A stretch of 49,013 nt of DNA from an uncultured Faecalibacterium sp. (GCA_934533135.1 CAKTBG010000020.1:1-49013); one strand, 5' to 3'. Shown: positions 16,530 through 25,604, counted from the stretch's first letter. Made by a program: numbers and translations. Notes: a model not told the origin generated them from the sequence alone.

Positions 16530-16577
16530 TTGGCTCTCCCTCCGGGAGAGCTGGCCGCGAAGCGGACTGAGAGGGCA
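16530..16577. repeat. Partial palindromic repeat, copy E
   Basis: TGGCTCTCCCTCCGGGAGAG and GACTGAGAGGGC match the right half of the full elements. It lies in the roughly 300-bp gap between the thi promoter and the next forward promoter, which otherwise holds copy F and no gene. Confidence 0.6.
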
Positions 16578-16670
16578 AGGACGCTGACAACGATCCAGCA
16601 CACCGTGATCCCATGCAGCTTTCAACGAACGATCTGATCGCTGCGTTTGCTGCTTTCCTCCGCCGGGCTC

Positions 16671-16796
16671 GCCCTCTCCGTCATCGCTGCCGCGATGCCA
16701 CCTTGTCCTCCCTTTGTCGCTCACGCGACATCTCCCTCCGGCCGGAGGGAGTCTTTCAAAGGGAGAGGCTTTGGCAAAAAGGTTCGGTTGTACAAG
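16671..16796. repeat. Palindromic intergenic repeat, copy F (inverted relative to copy A)
   Basis: The left end GCCCTCTCCGTC and the inner part closely match the reverse complement of copy A, including CTCCCTCCGGCCGGAGGGAG. The right arm is eroded but retains GGTTGTACAAG. That end overlaps the -35 box of the next operon. Confidence 0.75.
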
Positions 16797-16817
16797 AGCA
16801 ATCCTTTGTGTTATACT
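16788..16817 (+). promoter_or_regulatory. Promoter of the SPFH/zinc-ribbon/TPM operon
   Basis: TTGTAC and TATACT are spaced 18 bp apart, 55 bp before the start codon. The -35 box lies in the conserved right end of repeat copy F. Confidence 0.65.
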
Positions 16818-16872
16818 ACGCTTATCCAAAGCCGCATCTGCGGCAAGCTGTAAAACAAAGGAGATCGGACTT

Positions 16873-18168
16873 ATGGGTTTTGTCAAAGCTGCTGTTTCTG
16901 CAGCATCCGGCGTGATGGCCGATCAGTGGAAAGAATTTTTTGCGTGCGACGCGCTCCCGGCGGAGGTCCTCGCCATCCGGGGTGAAAAGCGCACCTCGGG
17001 CCGCTCGGCCAACCGTCATGGCGGGGACAACATCATCTCCGACGGCTCGGTGATCGCCGTTGCCGAGGGGCAGTGCGCCCTCATCGTCGAGCAGGGCAAG
17101 GTGGTGGATCTCTGCGCGGAACCGGGCGCGTACACCTACAGCACCGGCACTCAGCCCTCCCTCTTTACCGGCAAGGGGCTGGCCGCCAACATCGACGAAG
17201 TGTTTGCCGAGATCGGCAAGCGGTTCACCTTCGGCGGGCAGGCCGCCGCCGACCAGCGGGTGTATTACATCAACACCAAGGAGCTGGTGGGCAGCAAATA
17301 CGGCACGCCCAGCCCCATTCCCTTCCGGGTCGTGGATCCGCGCGCCGGCATCGACATTGACATCGGCGTGCGGTGCTTTGGCGAGTACAGCTACCGGATC
17401 ACCAACCCCATCCTGTTTTACACCAACGTCTGCGGCAATGTGGAAAACGCCTACACCCGCGACGCACTGGACGGCCAATTGAAGACCGAGCTGATGACCG
17501 CCCTGCAGCCGGCGTTTGCCCGGATCAGCGCGATGGGCATCCGCTACTCTGCCCTGCCCGGCCACACCACCGAGCTGGCCGACGCGCTCAATCAGGAGCT
17601 TTCGGCCAAGTGGGGCAAACTGCGCGGCATCGAGATCGTCTCGCTGGGCGTTTCGGGCGTGAAAGCCAGCGAAGAGGACGAGCAGATGCTCAAGGATCTG
17701 CAGCGCAGTGCCGCTTTTCTGGATCCGACCCGCGCCGCCGCCCATCTGGTGGGGGCGCAGGCCGCCGCGATGCAGGCCGCTGCTTCCAACACCAGCGCAG
17801 GCCCGGCCATGGCCTTCATGGGGGTCCAGCAGGCTGCTGGCATGGGCGGTGCCACCCCCCAGACCCTCTACCAGATGGGTGCCCAGCCGCAGGCAGCCCA
17901 GCCTGCCGCGCAGCCCGCTTCCGGCTGGAGCTGCTCCTGCGGGCAGACCGGAAACACCGGCAAATTCTGCACCGCCTGCGGCAAGCCGAAGCCCGAAGCC
18001 CCCGGCGTGTGGGTCTGCACCTGCGGCACCAAGAACACCGGCAAGTTCTGCTCGGAGTGCGGCAGACCCAAGCCCGCCGCCAAGTGTGCAAACTGCGGCT
18101 GGGAGCCGACCGACCCGACCCAGCTGCCGAAGTTCTGCCCCGAGTGCGGCAAGCCCTTCGGTGTATAA
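16873..18168 (+). CDS. SPFH-domain protein with C-terminal zinc ribbons (YdjI-like)
   Basis: The 431-residue protein has an SPFH/virion-core-like N-terminal domain (about residues 20-300), an Ala/Gln/Met-rich linker (about 305-355) and three C-terminal zinc-ribbon units with CSCG/CTACG, CTCG/CSECG and CANCG/CPECG pairs. Bacillus YdjI has the same domain core and works with YdjG and YdjH in anchoring the phage-shock protein PspA to the membrane. No signal peptide or membrane helix is visible, so it likely assembles on the membrane from the cytoplasm. The ATG at 16873 follows AAGGAGAT. The next gene starts 15 bp after the stop. Confidence 0.88.
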   Translation: MGFVKAAVSAASGVMADQWKEFFACDALPAEVLAIRGEKRTSGRSANRHGGDNIISDGSVIAVAEGQCALIVEQGKVVDLCAEPGAYTYSTGTQPSLFTGKGLAANIDEVFAEIGKRFTFGGQAAADQRVYYINTKELVGSKYGTPSPIPFRVVDPRAGIDIDIGVRCFGEYSYRITNPILFYTNVCGNVENAYTRDALDGQLKTELMTALQPAFARISAMGIRYSALPGHTTELADALNQELSAKWGKLRGIEIVSLGVSGVKASEEDEQMLKDLQRSAAFLDPTRAAAHLVGAQAAAMQAAASNTSAGPAMAFMGVQQAAGMGGATPQTLYQMGAQPQAAQPAAQPASGWSCSCGQTGNTGKFCTACGKPKPEAPGVWVCTCGTKNTGKFCSECGRPKPAAKCANCGWEPTDPTQLPKFCPECGKPFGV

Positions 18169-18183
18169 GAGAGGCGAATGCGA

Positions 18184-19290
18184 ATGGCAACCAAAACCAC
18201 CAATTACCAGTGCCCCGCCTGCACCGGCCCGCTCCATTTTGACAGCAAGACCGGCAGGCTGACCTGCGATTACTGCGGTTCCAGCTACGACGTCAAGGAG
18301 ATCGAAGCCCGGTACGCCGCACAGCAGGCTTCGGCCGACGCTGCAGCCGAAGCCGACACCCGCAAGGCTGCACAGCAGACCAAAACCGAACCCGACGCCC
18401 CGCTTTGGAGCGAGGCCGAAGCCGCCGCCCTGAACAGCTATACCTGCCCCTCCTGCGGGGCAGAGCTGGTCTGCGGCACCGAGACAGCCGCCACCAACTG
18501 CCCCTACTGCGGCAATCCCACCGTGCTGGGCGGCAAGCTGTCGGGCAAGCTGAAACCTGAGTACATCATCCCCTTCAAGCTGGACAAAAAGGCCGCCATC
18601 CAGCAGCTGACCCACTATTATAAAGGGAAAGTCCTGCTGCCGAAAGCCTTCCGCAGCCAGAACCACATCGAGGAGATCCAAGGCGTGTATGTACCCTTCT
18701 GGCTCTACGATGCGCACGCCGAGGTGCGGGGCGAATACGACGGCGAAGTGACCGAGAGCCACCGCGAGGGCGACTACATCGTGACCACCACCCAGTATTA
18801 CGACATCCTCCGGCGCGGCTCCACCGATTTCGTCAAGGTACCGGTGGATGGTTCCAGCAAAATGCCGAATGCTCACATGGACGCCATCGAGCCCTTCGAT
18901 TACCGCGAGGCCGTGCCCTTCTCCACGGCGTATCTGCCCGGCTTTCTGGCCGACCGGTACGACGAGGACGAATCCACCTGCTATGCCCGCGCCAAAAGCC
19001 GGATGGAGCAGTCCACAGCGGCTGCTCTGCGGGGTACCGTGACCGGCTACTCGGAGGTACACCCCCGGGTCGAGAACATCCACCTCCAGCCCGGCAAGGC
19101 GCACTACGCCCTGCTGCCGGTCTGGATGCTCCACACCAAGTGGAAGGGCAAGGACTTTCTCTTTGCGATGAACGGCCAGACCGGGCGGCTGATCGGCGAC
19201 CTGCCCATCGACAAGGGGCGGCTGGCCGCATGGTTTTTCGGGATCAGCCTGCCGCTGATGGCGGTGCTGTCCTTTCTTCTGTTGTGGTAA
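18184..19290 (+). CDS. Zinc-ribbon membrane protein (YdjG-like)
   Basis: The 368-residue protein begins with two zinc-ribbon units (CPAC/CDYC and CPSC/CPYC). An Ala/Glu/Lys-rich helical stretch separates them. A long soluble domain follows, containing WLYDAHAEVRGEYDG, and a single C-terminal membrane helix ends in LLLW (about residues 350-368). This matches the YdjG architecture. I prefer the ATG at 18184 over 18178 because AGAGG then has a 9-bp spacing rather than 3. It is the middle gene of the operon; the TPM gene starts 11 bp after its stop. Confidence 0.85.
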   Translation: MATKTTNYQCPACTGPLHFDSKTGRLTCDYCGSSYDVKEIEARYAAQQASADAAAEADTRKAAQQTKTEPDAPLWSEAEAAALNSYTCPSCGAELVCGTETAATNCPYCGNPTVLGGKLSGKLKPEYIIPFKLDKKAAIQQLTHYYKGKVLLPKAFRSQNHIEEIQGVYVPFWLYDAHAEVRGEYDGEVTESHREGDYIVTTTQYYDILRRGSTDFVKVPVDGSSKMPNAHMDAIEPFDYREAVPFSTAYLPGFLADRYDEDESTCYARAKSRMEQSTAAALRGTVTGYSEVHPRVENIHLQPGKAHYALLPVWMLHTKWKGKDFLFAMNGQTGRLIGDLPIDKGRLAAWFFGISLPLMAVLSFLLLW

Positions 19291-19301
19291 GGGGGCGGAC
19301 G

Positions 19302-20111
19302 ATGATGAACAAACAACGCATTTCTCTCTTCGCTGCCCTGCTGCTCAGTCTGAGTCTCTGCCTCAGTGCTGCGATCTCGGCCTGCGCCGCTGTGCCGCTG
19401 GTGCGGGATGAGATCGGCCTGTTCGACGCCGACACCCTCGCCTCGCTGGAGCAGCAGGCCGAGGACGCTTCTGCCGGGCACGACTGCGACGTGTATTTTC
19501 TCGTCGTGGACAGCATCGGCAGCCAGAACCAGCGGGAGTACGCCAAGGACTATTACGTTTCCCAGAATCTCGGCTCCGGCAACGCCCGCAGCGGCATCCT
19601 GTTCCTGCTGGCTCTCGGCTCCCGCAAATACGTCACCATCACCTACGGCGGCGGCGTGACCGCCTTCACCGATTACCGCATCGAGCAGATCGAGGAGGAC
19701 GTGGTGCCGAAGCTCTCGGACGGCGACTACACCGATGCCGCAGAGACATTTCTTTCCCTCTGTGCGGACACCCTTGACTTCTATGCCGAACAGGGCGAGC
19801 CTCTGGACGTGGACAACGACCCCGGCAGCAGCCTCGGCGTGTTCGGGGTCGTTCTGGTGGTCGGCATCTCCATGCTGGCCGCCGCCATCGTCTGCGGCGT
19901 CCTGTGCAGCCGGATGAAAACGGCGGTCGAAAAGACCGAGGCCAACGACTATATGCCGGACTACGGCCTCGACCTGACCGTAAAAGAGGATCGCTATCTC
20001 CGCACAGCCCGCACACAGGTCTATGACCCGCCGCCCCCGCCCCCCAGCGAATCCGGCGGCTCGTCCACCGACAGCGACGGCTTCGGCGGCTCCAGCGGAG
20101 GGTCGTTCTAA
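19302..20111 (+). CDS. TPM-domain membrane protein (YdjH/YgcG-like)
   Basis: The 269-residue product has a signal peptide (residues 1-30), a TPM domain (about 31-165, with DEIGLFDADTLASLEQQAED and ITYGGGVTAF), a membrane helix (about 180-205), and a C-terminal cytoplasmic tail rich in Pro, Gly and Ser ending GGSSGGSF. TPM domains occur in membrane-stress and photosystem-assembly proteins, and their biochemical role is not settled. Together with the two preceding genes it forms a ydjI-ydjG-ydjH type operon; no pspA homologue is within the window. The ATG follows AAGGGGG. Confidence 0.87.
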   Translation: MMNKQRISLFAALLLSLSLCLSAAISACAAVPLVRDEIGLFDADTLASLEQQAEDASAGHDCDVYFLVVDSIGSQNQREYAKDYYVSQNLGSGNARSGILFLLALGSRKYVTITYGGGVTAFTDYRIEQIEEDVVPKLSDGDYTDAAETFLSLCADTLDFYAEQGEPLDVDNDPGSSLGVFGVVLVVGISMLAAAIVCGVLCSRMKTAVEKTEANDYMPDYGLDLTVKEDRYLRTARTQVYDPPPPPPSESGGSSTDSDGFGGSSGGSF

Positions 20112-20123
20112 GCATCGCGTCCT

Positions 20124-20269
20124 TGCCCTCTCCGTCATCCCTCTTTCGGAGGGAGATGCAAGTCTTGGCTCTCCCCTCGAAAGACTCCCTCCGGTCGGAG
20201 GGAGATGTCGCATAAGCGACAGAGGGAGGACAAGCTGGCGAGCGTGAGCGAGACTGAGAGGTTGTACAG
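20124..20269. repeat. Palindromic intergenic repeat, copy D
   Basis: The ends TGCCCTCTCCGTC and GACTGAGAGGTTG are inverted with a few mismatches, and the right end continues TACA. The middle (ACTCCCTCCGGTCGGAGGGA, then GTCGC/GCGAC) matches copy A. The 150 bp after it contain a tandem GCAAAAACTTC duplication but no gene. Confidence 0.75.
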
Positions 20270-20420
20270 AGCAGCAGCTTTCCATGAGCCGCTTTCTGCC
20301 TGCAACTATACCACATCCCCCCCTGCTGAAACCAGCACTTCGAGGGGGAACTTTGCAAAAACTTCGCAAAAACTTCATATTGCGCTTCCTCAAATTTTGG
20401 CGAATTCCGCCCGTCGTTTT

Positions 20421-20435
20421 GTGAATTTGTTTCAT
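20421..20435 (+). promoter_or_regulatory. Possible operator upstream of the leuA promoter
   Basis: GTGAA, five bases, TTCAT form an inverted motif 21 bp before the -35 box. A further GTGAAG half-site lies at 20443. Similar motifs precede the ilvA and ilvB promoters. Confidence 0.4.
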
Positions 20436-20456
20436 CTTTCTTGTGAAGCAAACTGC

Positions 20457-20485
20457 TTGACACCGCCCCTGCAATCTGATAAACT
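20457..20485 (+). promoter_or_regulatory. Promoter of the leu operon
   Basis: TTGACA and TAAACT are spaced exactly 17 bp apart, just before the T-box leader. Confidence 0.82.
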
Positions 20486-20489
20486 GAGT

Positions 20490-20810
20490 TCACTTCGAGA
20501 ACAGCGCACAAACGCGTTGACGGGGAAAAAACGATCTTCTTCTGCGTGCAGAGAGCTGCCGGGCGGTGCAAGGCAGTGCGGAGGGTTTCGGTTACTGGCC
20601 CCTGAGCGGCAGGATTGAAGCAGACAGTAGATCCTGACGGAAGCCCACCGTTACACCGGGGCAGCGATTCGCCGCCAAAAGCCGATCGTGCAGAGTGGCC
20701 GTATTGTACGGCAAAGAGAGTGGTACCACGGGCTGCCTTGTAACAGATTTTACAGGCTCTCGTCTCTCAGAGGTTTCAGCCTTTGAGAGACGGGAGCCTT
20801 TTCGTTTTTT
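20490..20810 (+). promoter_or_regulatory. T-box leader of the leu operon
   Basis: The leader has the Stem I apical motif AGAGAGCTGCCGG...GTGCAAGGCAG near 20549, the T-box sequence AGAGTGGTACCACGG at 20717-20731, and a strong terminator (AGGCTCTCGTCTCTCA pairing with TGAGAGACGGGAGCCT, then Ts) at 20754-20810. Uncharged tRNA would stabilise the antiterminator and allow transcription of leuA. A CTG near 20610 could be a Leu specifier codon, but I cannot place it firmly without folding. Confidence 0.92.
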
Positions 20811-20850
20811 CGGAATCACAAACGTGTAAGGATCAATGGAGGACAAACAG

Positions 20851-22503
20851 ATGATGGACGCTACCAAGTACGCTCCGGGTTACTACCCGGTACCCGCCGG
20901 CTATGACAGCTGGGTCAAGAAGGATCACGTTGAAAAAGCCCCTGCATGGTGCAGCGTGGATCTGCGGGACGGCAATCAGGCTCTGATCGTTCCCATGAGC
21001 CTCGAGGAGAAGCTGGAGTTCTTCCAGATGCTGGTCAAAATCGGCTTCAAGGAGATCGAGGTCGGCTTCCCGGCCGCCAGCGATACCGAGTACGAGTTCC
21101 TGCGCACCCTGATCGAGCAGGACATGATCCCCGAGGACGTCACCGTGCAGGTGCTGACCCAGTGCCGCGACCACATCATCCGCCGCACCTTCGAGGCCGT
21201 CAAGGGTGCGCCCCGCGCGGTCATCCACTTCTACAATTCCACCTCGGTCGCCCAGCGCGAGCAGGTGTTCCACAAGTCGAAGGAAGAGATCCAGCAGATC
21301 GCCACCGACGGTGCCAAGCTGGTCAAGCAGCTCAGTCAGGAGTACGAGGGCAATTTCCTCTTTGAGTACAGCCCCGAGAGCTTTACCGGCACCGAAGTCG
21401 ATTACGCCGTGGAGGTCTGCAACGCCGTCCTCGACATCATGCAGCCCACCCCCGACCGCCCCATGATCATCAACCTGCCGGTCACGGTCGAGATGAGTAT
21501 GCCCCATGTCTACGCCAACCAGATCGAGTACTGCGACAAACACCTCAAGTACCGCGACAGCGTCATCCTCTCCACCCATCCCCACAACGACCGCGGCACC
21601 GGTGTGGCCTGTGCAGAGCTGGCAATGCTGGCCGGTGCCCAGCGCGTGGAGTGCTGTCTGTTCGGAAACGGCGAGCGCACCGGCAATGTGGACGCTGTGA
21701 CCCTCGCCCTGAATCTGTACAGCCACGGCGTGGATCCCAAGCTGGATTTCTCCGATCTGCCGGAGATCTGCGCCACCTACGAGCGGGTGACCCGGATGCA
21801 CATCTACGAGCGCACCCCCTACGCTGGCCAGCTGGTGTTTGCCGCCTTCTCGGGCAGCCATCAGGACGCCATCGCCAAGGGCATGGCCTACCGCAAGGAG
21901 CACGGCGAGCACCGCTGGACCTGCCCGTACATCCCCATCGACCCCCACGACATCGGCCGCACCTACGATGCAGACGTCATCCGGATCAACAGCCAGAGCG
22001 GAAAGGGCGGCATCGGTTTCGTCCTCGAGCAGAACTACGGCTACAACCTGCCGCCCAAGATGCGCGAGGCTCTGGGCTACAAGGTCAAGAGTGTTTCGGA
22101 TCACAGCCACAAGGAGCTGAGCGCGGGCGAGGTGCTCCGCATCTTCGAGGAGGGCTACCTCAACAAAACCAAGCCCCTGTCGGTCGTGGAAGCGCATTTT
22201 GCGCAGGTCAACGGCATCACCGCCACCGTCACCCTCGCGCTCAACGGCCAGTGCAAAGTGGTCACCTCGGTGGGCAACGGCCGTCTGGACGCTGTGGCCA
22301 ACGCCATCCAGAGCGCGACCGGCATGGACTTCCATCTCGAGAATTACTCGGAGCACAGCCTTGACGAGGGTTCCACCTCCCGCGCGGCTTCCTACGTCGG
22401 CCTGCTCTGGGGCGACGGCAGCGTGACATGGGGTGCCGGTACCCACACCGATATCATCGTGGCCGGCATTCAGGCATTGGTCAGCGCGATCAATAATAAG
22501 TAA
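20851..22503 (+). CDS. leuA: 2-isopropylmalate synthase LeuA (long, fungal-type form)
   Basis: LeuA condenses 2-ketoisovalerate with acetyl-CoA, the first committed step to leucine. The 550-residue protein has the DRE-TIM motif DLRDGNQAL near the N-terminus, the metal-binding THPHNDRGTG, GNGERTGNVD, and a C-terminal regulatory LeuA-dimer domain (about 425-550). Length and N-terminus fit the longer yeast-type class. GGAGG at 20838-20842 sits 8 bp before the ATG at 20851; the in-frame ATG at 20836 overlaps that site and is unlikely. It is the first gene after the T-box leader, 33 bp from leuC. Confidence 0.96.
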   Translation: MMDATKYAPGYYPVPAGYDSWVKKDHVEKAPAWCSVDLRDGNQALIVPMSLEEKLEFFQMLVKIGFKEIEVGFPAASDTEYEFLRTLIEQDMIPEDVTVQVLTQCRDHIIRRTFEAVKGAPRAVIHFYNSTSVAQREQVFHKSKEEIQQIATDGAKLVKQLSQEYEGNFLFEYSPESFTGTEVDYAVEVCNAVLDIMQPTPDRPMIINLPVTVEMSMPHVYANQIEYCDKHLKYRDSVILSTHPHNDRGTGVACAELAMLAGAQRVECCLFGNGERTGNVDAVTLALNLYSHGVDPKLDFSDLPEICATYERVTRMHIYERTPYAGQLVFAAFSGSHQDAIAKGMAYRKEHGEHRWTCPYIPIDPHDIGRTYDADVIRINSQSGKGGIGFVLEQNYGYNLPPKMREALGYKVKSVSDHSHKELSAGEVLRIFEEGYLNKTKPLSVVEAHFAQVNGITATVTLALNGQCKVVTSVGNGRLDAVANAIQSATGMDFHLENYSEHSLDEGSTSRAASYVGLLWGDGSVTWGAGTHTDIIVAGIQALVSAINNK

Positions 22504-22536
22504 AAGCAATCTTAGGATATAAAGGAGAGTATCACC

Positions 22537-23796
22537 ATGGGAATGACCATGACGCAGAAGATTCTGGCCGCGCACGCAGGGCTCACCGAGGTCAAGGCAG
22601 GCCAGCTCATCAACGCCAAGCTCGACATCGTGCTGGGCAACGACATCACCACCCCCGTTGCCATCAACGAGTTTGAGCGCGCCGGGTTCCACGGCGTGTT
22701 CGACAAAGACCACATCGCCATCGTCCTCGACCACTTTGTGCCGAACAAGGACATCAAGAGCGCGACCCAGTCCAAGCAGTGCCGCGAGTTTGCCAACAAG
22801 TACGACATCCTCAACTTCTACGATGTCGGGCAGATGGGCATCGAGCACGCCCTGCTGCCGGAACAAGGCATCGTCACCGCCGGTGACTGCGTGATCGGTG
22901 CCGACAGCCACACCTGCACCTACGGTGCCATCGGTGCCTTCTCCACCGGCGTCGGCTCCACCGATATGGCCGCAGGCATGGCCACCGGCATGGCGTGGTT
23001 CAAGGTGCCCTCTGCCATGAAATTCGTCCTGACCGGCAAGCTGAACCCCCGGGTCAGCGGCAAGGATCTGATCCTCCACATCATCGGCATGATCGGCGTG
23101 GACGGTGCCCTGTACAAGTCCATGGAGTTCACCGGCCCGGGCGTGGCCTCCCTGAGCATGGACGACCGCCTGTCCATCTGCAACATGGCGATCGAGGCCG
23201 GTGCCAAAAACGGCATCTTCCCCATCGACGACGTGACCAAGGCCTATCTGAACGGCCGCAGCCAGCGTGAGCCGGTGTTCTATGAGGCCGACCCGGACGC
23301 CGTGTACGAAAAGACCATCGAGATCGACCTGTCCGCCCTCGAGCCCACCGTCAGCTACCCGCATCTGCCCGAGAACACCCACCCGGCCAGCGAGGGCAAG
23401 GACATCCGGATCGATCAGGTCGTCATCGGCAGCTGCACCAACGGCCGCCTCGAGGACATGGAGGCCGCCTACAACATCCTCAAGGGCAAGCACATTGCCA
23501 AGGGCGTGCGCGGCATCATCATCCCCGCAACGATGGCCGTCTACAAAGAGTGTATCCTCCGCGGCTGGACCACCGCCTTCATCGACGCAGGCTGCATCGT
23601 CTCCACCCCGACCTGCGGCCCCTGCCTTGGCGGGTATATGGGCATCCTCGCCGAGGGCGAACGCTGCGTCTCCACCACCAACCGCAATTTCGTGGGCCGT
23701 ATGGGGCACGTCAAGAGCGAGGTCTACCTTGCTTCGCCCGCCACCGCCGCGGCCAGTGCCCTGACCGGCTGCATCACCGACCCCCGCACGGTCTAA
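22537..23796 (+). CDS. leuC: 3-isopropylmalate dehydratase large subunit LeuC
   Basis: With LeuD it isomerises 2- to 3-isopropylmalate. The 419-residue aconitase-like protein has [17 protein letters not shown] and the iron-sulfur ligands in PTCGPCLGG. The length fits the short HacA/LeuC-type subunit found in archaea and clostridia. The ATG follows AAAGGAGAG. leuD starts 18 bp after the stop. Confidence 0.96.
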   Translation: MGMTMTQKILAAHAGLTEVKAGQLINAKLDIVLGNDITTPVAINEFERAGFHGVFDKDHIAIVLDHFVPNKDIKSATQSKQCREFANKYDILNFYDVGQMGIEHALLPEQGIVTAGDCVIGADSHTCTYGAIGAFSTGVGSTDMAAGMATGMAWFKVPSAMKFVLTGKLNPRVSGKDLILHIIGMIGVDGALYKSMEFTGPGVASLSMDDRLSICNMAIEAGAKNGIFPIDDVTKAYLNGRSQREPVFYEADPDAVYEKTIEIDLSALEPTVSYPHLPENTHPASEGKDIRIDQVVIGSCTNGRLEDMEAAYNILKGKHIAKGVRGIIIPATMAVYKECILRGWTTAFIDAGCIVSTPTCGPCLGGYMGILAEGERCVSTTNRNFVGRMGHVKSEVYLASPATAAASALTGCITDPRTV

Positions 23797-23814
23797 CGAA
23801 AGGAGATCTCCGCC

Positions 23815-24300
23815 ATGAACGCAAATGGTTCTGTTTTTAAATATCCGGACAACGTCGATACCGACGTCATCATCCCCGCCCGCTACCTGAACACCCCCAA
23901 CGCACAGGAGCTGGCTGCCCACTGCATGGAGGACATCGACAAAGAGTTCGTCCACAACGTCAAGGACGGTGACATCATGGTCGGCGGCTGGAACTTCGGC
24001 TGCGGCTCCTCCCGGGAGCACGCACCGCTGGCCATCAAGACCGCCGGGATCTCGGTGGTCATCGCCAAGAGCTTTGCCCGCATCTTCTACCGCAACAGCA
24101 TCAACATCGGCCTGCCCATCATGGAGTGCCCGGAGGCCGTGGATGCCATCACCGCAGGCGACACCGTCTGCGTCGATTTTGACACCGGCGTGATCACCGA
24201 CATCACCACCGGCCAGACGTTTCAAGCCGAGCCGTTCCCGCCGTTCATTCAGGAGATCATTGCCGACGGCGGCCTGATGAAATCGCTGACGAAGAAGTAA
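23815..24300 (+). CDS. leuD: 3-isopropylmalate dehydratase small subunit LeuD
   Basis: The 161-residue swivel-domain subunit contains [14 protein letters not shown] at the start and the substrate-loop motif [10 protein letters not shown]. It partners LeuC. The ATG follows AAAGGAGA. Downstream lies palindromic repeat copy C, separating it from leuB. Confidence 0.96.
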   Translation: MNANGSVFKYPDNVDTDVIIPARYLNTPNAQELAAHCMEDIDKEFVHNVKDGDIMVGGWNFGCGSSREHAPLAIKTAGISVVIAKSFARIFYRNSINIGLPIMECPEAVDAITAGDTVCVDFDTGVITDITTGQTFQAEPFPPFIQEIIADGGLMKSLTKK

Positions 24301-24316
24301 TTGGTTTGCCCGTCCT

Positions 24317-24460
24317 TTGTCCAACCTCTCCGTCTCGCTATCGCTCGACAGCTCTCCTAGTAGGAGAGCCTCTGGCGAAGAGGCAAAGCCCAGCGGACTG
24401 CCAAAGCCTCTCCTACAAGGAGAGGTGGCATCCCGAAGGGATGACGGAGAGGTTGTACAA
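24317..24460. repeat. Palindromic intergenic repeat, copy C (best-preserved ends)
   Basis: Bases 24322-24334 (CAACCTCTCCGTC) and 24443-24455 are perfect 13-bp inverted repeats. Extending both sides gives an 18-bp inverted repeat with one mismatch (TTGTCCAACC... against ...GGTTGTACAA). An inner hairpin CTCTCCTAGTAGGAGAG is also perfect. The element is inserted inside the leu operon without a gene of its own. Confidence 0.88.
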
Positions 24461-24496
24461 GCGCAGGCCTGCCCGTGGACAACAGGAGATTATCTT

Positions 24497-25576
24497 ATGG
24501 AAAAAACCATTGCCGTCATCTGGGGCGACTGCTCCAGCCCGGAGATCGTCCGGCAGACGATCCGCGTCCTTGATAAAGTGGCCGAGAAGTACGGCCATAC
24601 CTTCCATTATACCGACGCCGCCATGGGCGGCGAGGCCATCGACAAATACGGCGACCCCCTGCCCCAGCACGAGCTGGACAAATGCCTTGCATCCGACAGC
24701 GTGCTGCTGGGTGCGGTCGGCGGCCCCAAATGGGAGGGTCTGCCCGGTGAACAGCGGCCGGAAAAGGGTCTGCTCCGCCTGCGCGCCGGGATGGGGCTGT
24801 ACGCCAACAACCGCCCGGCCAAGATCTGGCCGCAGCTGGCACCGGCCAGCCCCCTGAAACCCGAGATCGTGGCGCAGGGCATCGACTTTATCATCGTGCG
24901 GGAGCTGATCGGCGGCGTGTACTTTGGCAGCCACGAGACCCACACGCTGGAAAACGGCGAAAAGCAGGCCATCGACTCCATGCCTTACGCAGAGCACGAG
25001 ATCGAGCGGATCGGCCGGATCGGGTTTGAGACCGCCCGGAAACGCCGCAAGAAGCTCTGCTGCGTCGATAAGGCCAACGTACTGGACACCAGCCGCCTCT
25101 GGCGCGCCGTCATGCACCGCCTGCAGGCCGAGTATCCGGATGTCGAATACAGCGAGATGTTCGTGGACAACTGCGCCATGCAGATCGTCAAGAACCCCAG
25201 TCAGTTTGACGTGATCGTGACCGAGAATATGTTCGGCGACATCCTCTCCGACGAGGCATCCATGATCACCGGCTCCATCGGCATGATTCCTTCCTCCTCG
25301 CTGGGCGACGGCACCCGCGGCCTGTATGAGCCGATCCACGGCTCGGCCCCCGACATTGCCGGAAAGGACATCGTCAACCCCACCGCCTGCATCCTGTCGG
25401 CTGCTATGATGCTCCGCTATTCCTTCGGCCTTGCCGAGGAAGCCGACGCCATCGAGAATGCCGTCAGCCGCGTGCTGGAGCAAGGGCTGCGCACCGCCGA
25501 CAACATGAGCGACGGCTGCACCTGCCTCGGCTGCACCGCCATGGGCGATGCGATCCTTGCAGCCCTCGCAGACTGA
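24497..25576 (+). CDS. leuB: 3-isopropylmalate dehydrogenase LeuB
   Basis: LeuB oxidises and decarboxylates 3-isopropylmalate with NAD. The 359-residue protein retains RAGMGLYANNRPAK, the catalytic Tyr region RELIGGVYFG, the catalytic Lys in CCVDKANVLD, the metal-binding aspartates in NMFGDILSDEAS, and YEPIHGSAPDIAGK. The usual N-terminal GDGIGPE is replaced by GDCSSPE (residues 10-16), which is unusual. The ATG follows AGGAGAT. Repeat copy C and a 36-bp gap separate it from leuD; no promoter between them is obvious, so it is likely the fourth leu gene. Confidence 0.94.
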   Translation: MEKTIAVIWGDCSSPEIVRQTIRVLDKVAEKYGHTFHYTDAAMGGEAIDKYGDPLPQHELDKCLASDSVLLGAVGGPKWEGLPGEQRPEKGLLRLRAGMGLYANNRPAKIWPQLAPASPLKPEIVAQGIDFIIVRELIGGVYFGSHETHTLENGEKQAIDSMPYAEHEIERIGRIGFETARKRRKKLCCVDKANVLDTSRLWRAVMHRLQAEYPDVEYSEMFVDNCAMQIVKNPSQFDVIVTENMFGDILSDEASMITGSIGMIPSSSLGDGTRGLYEPIHGSAPDIAGKDIVNPTACILSAAMMLRYSFGLAEEADAIENAVSRVLEQGLRTADNMSDGCTCLGCTAMGDAILAALAD

Positions 25577-25604
25577 GAGGGCTTTCCTCTTTGCTGGTCG
25601 AATC

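Noticed and set aside
16822..19134. 770-codon minus-strand open frame opposite the SPFH operon
   Set aside because: Gly-rich low-complexity antisense product; the forward genes have clear domains and ribosome-binding sites.
20330..20400. Tandem GCAAAAACTTC duplication as a CRISPR or origin iteron
   Set aside because: Only two short units, with no spacers, cas genes or replication gene nearby.
20833..24324. 1163-codon open frame on the minus strand opposite leuA-leuC-leuD
   Set aside because: It spans three real genes in reverse, with repetitive Asp/Gly/Val/His composition typical of antisense frames in GC-rich DNA.
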